NCBI GenBank assembly: GCA_003331625.1
Contig: QOPF01000005.1
Coordinates: 1 to 64,000, forward strand
Reading direction: 5' to 3'
From: Gammaproteobacteria bacterium
GTDB taxonomy: Bacteria; Pseudomonadota; Gammaproteobacteria; Magnimaribacterales; AG-339-G14
DNA length: 64,000 bases
Shown here: positions 28,316 through 34,823 of the stretch, in pieces
Layout of the letters: each line of letters starts with the position of its first letter
Position numbering within the stretch: the first letter of the stretch is position 1
Translations under genes and position numbers: made by a program
The notes under the pieces: generated by a model
Seen by the model: the letters and a program-made list of their open reading frames with translations, nothing else
Databases searched by the model: none
Told to the model about the DNA's origin: nothing

Positions 28316-29245
28316 CTAGATTTTAGACTCCATTTCAGGGAGAGCGGTAAATAAATCAGCAACTAATCCATAATCAGCAACCTGAAAAATGGGAGCATCT
28401 TCGTCTTTATTGATAGCAACAATCACTTTACTATCTTTCATTCCGGCAAGATGTTGAATGGCTCCAGATATTCCTACAGCAATATACAAATCTGGGGCAA
28501 CTATCTTTCCTGTTTGACCTACTTGATAATCATTAGGAACAAAACCAGAGTCTACAGCTGCTCTAGAAGCTCCAATAGCTGCACCTAATTTATCTGCTAT
28601 TCCTTCTAGTAAAGAAAAATTATCTCCATTTTGCATGCCTCTGCCTCCAGAAATAACAATTTCTGCGGCGGTAAGTTCAGGCCTATCTGATTTTGCAAGC
28701 TCATCTTTAATAAACTGAGATAATCCAGCATCATTAACTTCTTCAAGTTTTAAAATTTCAGCTGAACCAGTACCTTTTGGAGAAGCATCAAATGCTGTAG
28801 TTCTTACTGTTATTACTTTTACAGAATCGGATGATTTAACTGTAGCGATACAACTTCCTGCATAAATAGGCCTCTGAAAAGTATCTTCAGATTCTACTGA
28901 AATTATGTCTGAGACCTGAGAAACATCCATTAAAGCTGCAACTCTTGGCATATAGTTTTTTCCATTCGTAGTTGATGGAGCTAAAATCGATGAGTAATCT
29001 GTACTAATATTCTTAATGAGTGAAGACATATTCTCTGCCAAGAAATTTTCGTATTCACTAGAGTCAACATAGAGAATTTTTGATACTCCTTCACATGTAG
29101 CTGCCTCTTCAGCGACGCTATTACAATTTAGTCCCGCAACTAAAATATGAATATCATCTTCTATTTTAAGAGCTGCACTTATTGTATTCTGTGTGGATAC
29201 TTTGAGCTCATTATTGTCGTGTTCTGCTATTACTAATGCTGTCAT
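28316..29245 (-). CDS. etfA: Electron transfer flavoprotein alpha subunit
   Basis: EtfA binds the FAD of the heterodimer that collects electrons from acyl-CoA dehydrogenases. The 309-residue protein has an N-terminal adenine-nucleotide-like domain and the C-terminal FAD domain: V-I-S-G-G-R-G-M near 200, A-A-V-D-S-G-F-V-P near 232, Q-V-G-Q-T-G-K and G-I-S-G-A-I-Q-H near 265, and [10 protein letters not shown]. Its start overlaps the etfB end by four bases. With the two acyl-CoA dehydrogenases and ETF-QO nearby, the electron route from beta-oxidation to quinone is complete in this window. Confidence 0.97.
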   Translation of the reverse strand: MTALVIAEHDNNELKVSTQNTISAALKIEDDIHILVAGLNCNSVAEEAATCEGVSKILYVDSSEYENFLAENMSSLIKNISTDYSSILAPSTTNGKNYMPRVAALMDVSQVSDIISVESEDTFQRPIYAGSCIATVKSSDSVKVITVRTTAFDASPKGTGSAEILKLEEVNDAGLSQFIKDELAKSDRPELTAAEIVISGGRGMQNGDNFSLLEGIADKLGAAIGASRAAVDSGFVPNDYQVGQTGKIVAPDLYIAVGISGAIQHLAGMKDSKVIVAINKDEDAPIFQVADYGLVADLFTALPEMESKI

Positions 29246-29994
29246 GAAATCACCTTTGCTTCATTTTTTAATTTTTCAACCAACTGGTCAACTGATTCAA
29301 CAATTATACCCGCCTCTCTTTCTGGCGGAGGAGATACTTTAACTGTAGAAATACGTGGATTTAAATCAACTCCTAAATCACCAGAATTTATTACGTCTAA
29401 TTGCTTTTGTTTTGCTTTCATAATGTTTGGAAGAGATGCATATCTAGGTTCGTTGAGCCTTAAATCTGAAGTTACCACGGCTGGCAAGTTTATGGAGATT
29501 GTTTGTAATCCACCGTCTACTTCCCTAATAACTTCTGCTTTATTATCAGAAATTTTTAATTCTGAAGCGAAAGTTGCCTGAGGATATCCCATTAAAGCTG
29601 CAAGCATCTGCCCTGTTTGGTTATTGTCACCGTCAATTGCTTGCTTACCCATGATAATTAAATCAGGTGATTCTTTTTCTACTATAGCTTTTAAAACTTT
29701 TGAGATCCCCAGCGGTTCAACTTCAATATCTGTTTCAACCAATATAGCTCGATCTGCTCCAAGTGCAAGAGCAGTTCTTAATTGTTCTTGTGTATTAGTA
29801 GCGCCAACTGTTACAGCTATGATTTCAGTAGCAGAGCCAGCTTCTTTGAGACGAACAGCTTCCTCGACCGCTATTTCGCAGAAAGGATTAATGGCCATTT
29901 TAACATTATTTAAATCAACGCCTGATTCATCAGCTTTTGGCCTCACTTTTACGTTGTAATCTACAACTCTTTTTATTGGTACTAAAATTTTCAT
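29242..29994 (-). CDS. etfB: Electron transfer flavoprotein beta subunit
   Basis: EtfB is the structural partner of EtfA and holds the AMP. The 250-residue protein starts [12 protein letters not shown] and contains [14 protein letters not shown] near 35, [13 protein letters not shown] near 115 (nucleotide-binding loop) and [13 protein letters not shown] near 178, the recognition loop that docks dehydrogenases. It is first in etfB-etfA-nfuA and faces the ETF-QO gene across a 145-base region that holds a perfect palindrome. Confidence 0.97.
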   Translation of the reverse strand: MKILVPIKRVVDYNVKVRPKADESGVDLNNVKMAINPFCEIAVEEAVRLKEAGSATEIIAVTVGATNTQEQLRTALALGADRAILVETDIEVEPLGISKVLKAIVEKESPDLIIMGKQAIDGDNNQTGQMLAALMGYPQATFASELKISDNKAEVIREVDGGLQTISINLPAVVTSDLRLNEPRYASLPNIMKAKQKQLDVINSGDLGVDLNPRISTVKVSPPPEREAGIIVESVDQLVEKLKNEAKVIS

Positions 29995-30065
29995 ACTTTA
30001 CCCTTATAATGGTTAGTGGAATAACTCAAGAATCATATATTCTATAGGATGATGAGTATCGTTCA

Positions 30066-30084
30066 AAGAGTTAAAATAACTCTT
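30066..30084. promoter_or_regulatory. 19-bp perfect palindrome between etfBA and the ETF-QO gene
   Basis: The sequence AAGAGTTA-AAA-TAACTCTT is an 8-3-8 perfect inverted repeat inside the divergent promoter region, 72 bases from the etfB start and 56 before the ETF-QO start. It could be an operator read by a dimeric regulator controlling both sides, or a hairpin in the ETF-QO leader RNA. A half-site-like AATAACTC occurs again about 50 bases upstream. It does not match the PsrA or FadR consensus as I know them. Confidence 0.45.
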
Positions 30085-30139
30085 GTTTAATGGGTTATAT
30101 ATTAATAATAAGCTCAATTATTTACTAAGAGATGAAAAA

Positions 30140-31810
30140 ATGAGTGAACAAGTAGAAAGAGATGTCATGGAGTATGACGTTTTAGTTATTGGAGGAGGCC
30201 CTTCTGGCTTATCTTCTGCTATAAAAATAAAACAGCTTGCAAGCGAAGAAAACAAAGATATTTCTGTATGTGTTCTAGAAAAAGGGTCAGAGATAGGCGC
30301 ACATATACTTTCTGGAAATGTTTTCGAACCTACTGCCTTAAATGAGCTATTCCCAGATTGGAAAGATAAGGGTGCCCCTTTAAATACTCCTGCTACTAAA
30401 GATGTAGTTAAATTTATGATATCCGACAGTTTATCTTTCGACGTTCCCTTTCCAAGCTTTTTAATACCAACTTTTAATAATCATGGGAATTACATTATGA
30501 GTTTGGCTAATTTCACTAGATGGTTAGGCACTCAAGCTGAATCTCTAGGAATAGAAATTTTTCCTGGATTCACTGCAGCAGAAATTATTTTTGAAGATAA
30601 TATAGTTAAGGGTGTTCTAACTGGAGAAATGGGCATTTCTAAAGACGGTGAAAAAAAGGCTTCATATCAGCCCTCTATGGAATTAAGAGGAAAATATACA
30701 ATTTTTGCTGAGGGATGCAGAGGACATTTAGGGAAACAGCTAATAAATAAATATAATTTAGATAAAAATAAAGATCCTCAACACTATGGAATTGGTTTCA
30801 AGGAAATATGGGAAATTTCTCCTGAAGATCACAAAGAAGGTACTGTAATGCATACCATGGGCTGGCCAAGTAATGGCACAATATCTGGTTCTTATTTTTA
30901 TCATGGAGAAAATAACCAAGTTTACCTAGGCTATGTCGTACCCCTGGATTATGAAAATCCTCATTTAAGTCCTTATGATGAATTTCAACAGTGGAAAAAT
31001 CATAAAGATGTTAGAAAGGTCCTAGAGAAAGGGAAAAGAATCGCCTATGGAGCTCGAGCTCTTATAAAAGGAGGTTATCAATCAAGACCTAAAATGTCTT
31101 TCCCAGGAGGTTTGCTCGTTGGAGATAACGCGGGAACTCTTAATTTTCCAAAAATTAAAGGAACACACACAGCAATGAAGTCCGGAATGATTGCAGCTGA
31201 AATAATATGTGAAGCGCTCGGAGAAAATAAAATTGGACAAGATCTAATTTCTTATGAGGAAAAATTTGAAAATTCTTGGATAAATACTGAACTCTATAAA
31301 TCACGAAATTGGGGTCCTTTTCTTCATAATGGACTCAAATGGGGTTTTAAAGGTCTAATTGGAGTCGCTTTTGCTGCAATAGATCAATTATTATTTAGAG
31401 GAAGACTTCCATTCACTCTAAATCATCCTACACCGGATTACGCTTGTTTAAAAAAAGCTTCTGAATGTAATAAAATTGAATATCCAAAGCCAGATGGAGT
31501 GGTAAGTTTTGATAAATTATCGTCAGTTTTTCTTTCGAATACAAATCATGAGGAAGATCAGCCTTGTCACTTAACTTTAAAAGATGCTTCGATTCCTATA
31601 TCGGTTAATCTTCCCGAATATGATGAACCCGCACAAAGATATTGTCCTGCCGGTGTATACGAAGTTGTGGAAAAGGATGGCGAAAAGAAATTTCAAATTA
31701 ATGCCCAAAATTGCGTTCACTGTAAAACTTGTGACATCAAAGATCCTAGTCAAAATATTGTATGGATTACTCCTGAGGGAATGGGCGGTCCAAACTACCC
31801 AAATATGTAA
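30140..31810 (+). CDS. Electron transfer flavoprotein-ubiquinone oxidoreductase
   Basis: ETF-QO passes electrons from reduced ETF to the quinone pool at the membrane surface. The 556-residue protein begins with a Rossmann FAD motif (V-I-G-G-G-P-S-G-L-S-S-A). The quinone/FAD domain includes G-D-N-A-G-T-L-N-F-P-K-I-K-G-T-H. It ends with a ferredoxin-like 4Fe-4S site (Y-C-P-A-G-V-Y and C-V-H-C-K-T-C). An ATG at 30083 is in frame, but the ATG at 30140 is preferred: it matches the usual N-terminus length and follows an AAGAGA-type binding site, whereas the 19 extra residues resemble leader. The neighbours etfBA and nfuA supply its electron donor and an Fe-S carrier. Confidence 0.96.
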   Translation: MSEQVERDVMEYDVLVIGGGPSGLSSAIKIKQLASEENKDISVCVLEKGSEIGAHILSGNVFEPTALNELFPDWKDKGAPLNTPATKDVVKFMISDSLSFDVPFPSFLIPTFNNHGNYIMSLANFTRWLGTQAESLGIEIFPGFTAAEIIFEDNIVKGVLTGEMGISKDGEKKASYQPSMELRGKYTIFAEGCRGHLGKQLINKYNLDKNKDPQHYGIGFKEIWEISPEDHKEGTVMHTMGWPSNGTISGSYFYHGENNQVYLGYVVPLDYENPHLSPYDEFQQWKNHKDVRKVLEKGKRIAYGARALIKGGYQSRPKMSFPGGLLVGDNAGTLNFPKIKGTHTAMKSGMIAAEIICEALGENKIGQDLISYEEKFENSWINTELYKSRNWGPFLHNGLKWGFKGLIGVAFAAIDQLLFRGRLPFTLNHPTPDYACLKKASECNKIEYPKPDGVVSFDKLSSVFLSNTNHEEDQPCHLTLKDASIPISVNLPEYDEPAQRYCPAGVYEVVEKDGEKKFQINAQNCVHCKTCDIKDPSQNIVWITPEGMGGPNYPNM

Positions 31811-31812
31811 AA

Positions 31813-31846
31813 GGCTGAAAGTTTTCAGCCCTTTACTTTATTTTTT
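31813..31846 (+). terminator. Intrinsic terminator after the ETF-QO gene
   Basis: GGCTGAA (31813-31819) and TTCAGCC (31824-31830) pair around a 4-base loop; a T-rich tract ending in six T follows. It sits two bases after the ETF-QO stop, between convergent genes. The tract also overlaps the end of the opposite gene. Confidence 0.7.
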
Positions 31847-32222
31847 ATTTAGACGACGCCGTAACGTAAGTCAAAAAAGATTCCTGACAGGTATAAACTT
31901 CTTGATAAAGTTCCCCGAAAGTCTGACCATCTTTTGATGAAGTAAACCATTCAATAGCTTTACCAAAATCTTCTGCTGTTGGCGAAATACCAATCCAATT
32001 AACCGAGCCAGGTTTTATTGGTATTTGTTGAAATCCTACGTGAGCTTTGTAAGAGTTTTCTAATCCAGCTTTTTTAAGATATTCAGAAAATGAATCCATC
32101 ATATTTGATAAATCTTCTAAAGTTTTACCTTTATTGATTTGGCATTCAAAAATTTCAACAACAGGACCAGCAAAAATATTACTCGTTATTGTTAACAAAA
32201 CAATTAAAAATAATTTTTTCAT
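31845..32222 (-). CDS. Small secreted protein, unknown (125 aa)
   Basis: The protein has a clear Sec signal peptide (M-K-K-L-F-L-I-V-L-L, cleavage likely after N-I-F-A) and a mature part of about 107 residues with two Cys (F-E-C-Q-I-N and Y-T-C-Q-E-S) that could form a disulfide in the periplasm. The mature segment, with E-I-F-E-C-Q-I-N-K-G-K-T near the start and a W-I-G-I-S-P stretch, resembles a dimeric alpha-beta barrel repeat, but I do not recognise the family with confidence. An AAGGAGAA binding site precedes the ATG. It diverges from a predicted dimeric alpha-beta barrel monooxygenase gene 59 bases away, which may mean related roles. Confidence 0.75.
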   Translation of the reverse strand: MKKLFLIVLLTITSNIFAGPVVEIFECQINKGKTLEDLSNMMDSFSEYLKKAGLENSYKAHVGFQQIPIKPGSVNWIGISPTAEDFGKAIEWFTSSKDGQTFGELYQEVYTCQESFLTYVTASSK

Positions 32223-32281
32223 AAATTTCTCCTTTTAATGTTTAAATAAAAATAAATATTAATATAAAAATAAAAAAAATT

Positions 32282-32584
32282 ATGAAAAATTTAGTTATTG
32301 TTGTTTTTCCAGCTAAAGAAGATAAATTTGAAGAATTAAAAAATACATTAAAAGTAGCTTTAGTTGATACAAGAGCTTTTAAGGGATGTATTTCTATTGA
32401 AACTTACGAAGAAGAATCTTCAAACACTATTTTTTTAATAGAGGATTGGGAAACATTGGATGATCATACAAAATATGCATCATGGCGTGCAGAAACAGGA
32501 TTAGCAGATGTCATGGAACCATTGCTTAATGGAGGAGCAAAAGCCCTTAAAATGATTCAATGCGGATCAAGTTTAGAAATCTAA
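32282..32584 (+). CDS. Antibiotic biosynthesis monooxygenase-domain (YgiN-like) protein
   Basis: The 100-residue protein fits the ABM family of small dimeric alpha-beta barrels, which includes quinol monooxygenase YgiN and heme-degrading enzymes. The pattern is V-V-F-P-A-K-E-D-K-F-E-E-L at the start, G-C-I-S-I-E-T-Y-E-E in the second strand, F-L-I-E-D-W-E-T-L-D-D-H in the middle and W-R-A-E-T-G near residue 68. There is no signal peptide, so it is cytosolic. The upstream 40 bases are almost pure A/T with no Shine-Dalgarno sequence. The substrate cannot be inferred. Confidence 0.8.
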   Translation: MKNLVIVVFPAKEDKFEELKNTLKVALVDTRAFKGCISIETYEEESSNTIFLIEDWETLDDHTKYASWRAETGLADVMEPLLNGGAKALKMIQCGSSLEI

Positions 32585-32585
32585 G

Positions 32586-33149
32586 TTAAATATTTCCTAA
32601 AGAAAATGTTTTTCCCTCCGAAACTATTTCTAATTGGTTGCTTTTCTCATTAAGAGTAGCCTCTTCTACTAATTGATAATATACATTTCTAGATATTAAA
32701 CCTTCTAAGTTTTTTCTTACTAACAAATAAGGCGACGGTTCATGAGTATCTTTATTAATTTCCACCCTCAAGGGGTTATTTTTACCAAGTCTTACAATTT
32801 CATTAACGTTGGTTCGAAAGAAATAGACATCTTGACCATCAAGCATTTCCTTTTCAAATGTAGTAATGATGAATGGCTTGTCTTCAACCTCTAGTCTTAT
32901 TTTTTCAACAGGAGTTACCAGATAATAAGATCCATCATCATCGTAACGAATGACAGTACTGAAAAGATTTATCATTTTTTGTCTTCCTATGGGAGAATCT
33001 TTAAAAAACCATTTGCCATCTCGAGATATCCTCATTTCAACATTTTCACACAATGGAGGATTCCAATTTTCTACAGGCGGTAATTTATCCTTTTTTTGTG
33101 CCTCTACTATCGATTGTAATAAAGAGGATGTATTAACTTCTTTTGACAT
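32586..33149 (-). CDS. DUF1285 family protein
   Basis: DUF1285 proteins are conserved in proteobacteria and have no firm function. The 187-residue sequence has the family core: P-P-V-E-N-W-N-P-P-L-C near 24, M-R-I-S-R-D-G-K-W-F-F-K-D-S-P-I-G-R around 38-56, Y-Y-L-V-T-P-V-E-K-I near 77, and V-E-D-K-P-F-I near 89. It is cytosolic, with no signal or membrane segment. Its start overlaps the murB stop by one base, so it is the last gene of the lipid A/cell-wall operon. Its opposite neighbour ends one base away. Confidence 0.88.
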   Translation of the reverse strand: MSKEVNTSSLLQSIVEAQKKDKLPPVENWNPPLCENVEMRISRDGKWFFKDSPIGRQKMINLFSTVIRYDDDGSYYLVTPVEKIRLEVEDKPFIITTFEKEMLDGQDVYFFRTNVNEIVRLGKNNPLRVEINKDTHEPSPYLLVRKNLEGLISRNVYYQLVEEATLNEKSNQLEIVSEGKTFSLGNI

Positions 33150-34135
33150 TAAATAATTCTTGGTTCTTCTGTTAACTTTATTTTGTATTTGTTACTTATT
33201 TCTTTTTTGATTTTATTTGATAAACCTAAAATAGAGGAGCTTTTAGAATCTTTATTAACTAGAACTAAAGCATGTTTTTTAGAAACAAAGGATTTCTTTA
33301 ATTGCTTTCCTTTCCAGTTACACCTATCTATCAACCAAGCAGCAGAAACCTTATAGTCTTTTTTATATTTATAAAATTTTAAATCATCATGGATAGATAA
33401 TATTTGTTTGAGTTTTTTTTCATTAATAATTGGGTTTTTATAGAAGCTTCCAACATTAGGATTTACTTTATAATTTTCTAACTTTCTCTTTCTAATTTTT
33501 AAGATTTCTTTTCTTACATCTATTGCATTATCAAATTTTATATTTTTTAAATCATCATACGATGTGTTCGGAATGAAATCTTTATTCAAGGAAAAACATA
33601 TATTTTTAATAAATAGATGAGGTTTTTTTTTAAAAATTGAATCTCGATATTTAAAAACCATATCTTTTTTTAAAAATTCTTCATTCTTCCCTGTTTTGAG
33701 ATTAAAAATCTCAATCCTCTCAATTAAGGATGAAACTTCTTTTCCGTAGGCTCCTATATTTTGTATAGGCGTTGCCCCTATAGAGCCTGGAATACCTGAT
33801 AAATTTTCAACACCATAAAGAGAATTATTTAAACAATATTGAACAAACTTATCCCAATTAAATCCACTAGATATCTTTATTTTATTTCCATTAACTTTTT
33901 TTAAAGTTTTGTAAGAATTCTTTATTACCAAGCCATCAAAATTTTTTTTAAAAACTATATTTGTTCCTTCACCTAATATGAAAAATTTTATTTTTTTATT
34001 TTTTAAAAAAGCATGAACACTTTTTAAATCTTGATCATTAGAACATTCAATAAAATACTTGGATTTAACTGAAAGTTTTAAAGAATTTAAATCAATTAAG
34101 TTTTTATTTAGAATAATTTTTTTTTGCAAATTCAT
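33149..34135 (-). CDS. murB: UDP-N-acetylenolpyruvoylglucosamine reductase MurB
   Basis: MurB reduces enolpyruvyl-UDP-GlcNAc to UDP-MurNAc with NADPH and FAD. The 328-residue protein is a type I MurB: the FAD domain has L-G-E-G-T-N-I-V-F near 55, N-L-S-G-I-P-G-S-I-G-A-T-P-I-Q-N-I-G-A-Y-G at about 111-131, and F-K-Y-R-D-S-I-F. The substrate domain has N-V-G-S-F-Y-K-N-P near 229 (catalytic Ser) and S-A-A-W-L-I-D-R near 264. It overlaps the end of kdsB by 32 bases, an unusually long overlap in frame-shifted phase, and the DUF1285 gene by one base. The composition is extremely Lys/Asn/Ile rich. Confidence 0.95.
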   Translation of the reverse strand: MNLQKKIILNKNLIDLNSLKLSVKSKYFIECSNDQDLKSVHAFLKNKKIKFFILGEGTNIVFKKNFDGLVIKNSYKTLKKVNGNKIKISSGFNWDKFVQYCLNNSLYGVENLSGIPGSIGATPIQNIGAYGKEVSSLIERIEIFNLKTGKNEEFLKKDMVFKYRDSIFKKKPHLFIKNICFSLNKDFIPNTSYDDLKNIKFDNAIDVRKEILKIRKRKLENYKVNPNVGSFYKNPIINEKKLKQILSIHDDLKFYKYKKDYKVSAAWLIDRCNWKGKQLKKSFVSKKHALVLVNKDSKSSSILGLSNKIKKEISNKYKIKLTEEPRII

Positions 34136-34823
34136 TAGCCTTTTTTAAATCCTCTTGAGTATCTACTCCAATATGAAATTCTGAAACAGATTCAATAGCC
34201 CTTATAGAAATTCCATTTTCTAAAGCCCTTAGTTGTTCTAGCTTAAATTTTATTTCATTTTTAGAAGGCTTTAAGTTAATAAATTGTTTTAAAGTTTTAA
34301 AATTAAATGCATAAACACCTTGATGAATATATATATTATTCCCTCCTAAGCACATCCTCATAAATTTTGATGCAAAGCCATTATTAATTTCTACTTTTAC
34401 AATATTTTTATCTTTAAAAATTTCCTGATTTCGTATTTTTGAATACAGGGTAGCTATTCTATTTTTTTTATCATCAAATAAATTGAACAAGTTATCTAAA
34501 TCTTTTGCGTTTATAAAAGGTTCGTCACCTTGTACATTGATAACTATATCCTCATCTTTTAATTCAAGTAAATTGGCAGCTTCAAAAACTCTATCTGTTC
34601 CAGAAATATGACTTGACGAAGTAATTACCACTTTTTCAGGTGAGGTTTCAAACAAATTAACAATCTTTTTTGAGTCTGTTGCTACCTTAACTATATCTGC
34701 AGAAGATTTTTCCACCGCTTCAAGAGTCCAATTAATCATTGGTTTATCTAAAATTATCTTAAGAGGCTTTTCAGGTAATCTTTCAGATAAAAGCCTCGCA
34801 GGAATTATTATTACTTTTTTCAA
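34104..34823 (-). CDS. kdsB: 3-deoxy-manno-octulosonate cytidylyltransferase KdsB
   Basis: KdsB makes CMP-Kdo for the lipopolysaccharide inner core. The 239-residue protein begins with the nucleotide-binding I-P-A-R-L-L-S-E-R-L-P-E-K-P-L motif, which differs from the usual I-P-A-R-x-x-S-x-R-L-P-G-K-P by Glu for Gly. I-N-V-Q-G-D-E-P-F-I near 93 binds CTP and metal. H-Q-G-V-Y-A-F near 165 and the final G-V-D-T-Q-E-D-L near 224 are also family features. It overlaps msbA-lpxK by four bases and murB by 32. This gene order is the gammaproteobacterial lpxK-kdsB-murB arrangement. Confidence 0.95.
   Translation of the reverse strand: MKKVIIIPARLLSERLPEKPLKIILDKPMINWTLEAVEKSSADIVKVATDSKKIVNLFETSPEKVVITSSSHISGTDRVFEAANLLELKDEDIVINVQGDEPFINAKDLDNLFNLFDDKKNRIATLYSKIRNQEIFKDKNIVKVEINNGFASKFMRMCLGGNNIYIHQGVYAFNFKTLKQFINLKPSKNEIKFKLEQLRALENGISIRAIESVSEFHIGVDTQEDLKKANEFAKKNYSK

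Noticed and set aside
30083-30139. Earlier ATG for the ETF-QO gene
   Set aside because: Nineteen extra residues precede the normal family start; the ATG at 30140 has better spacing and length.
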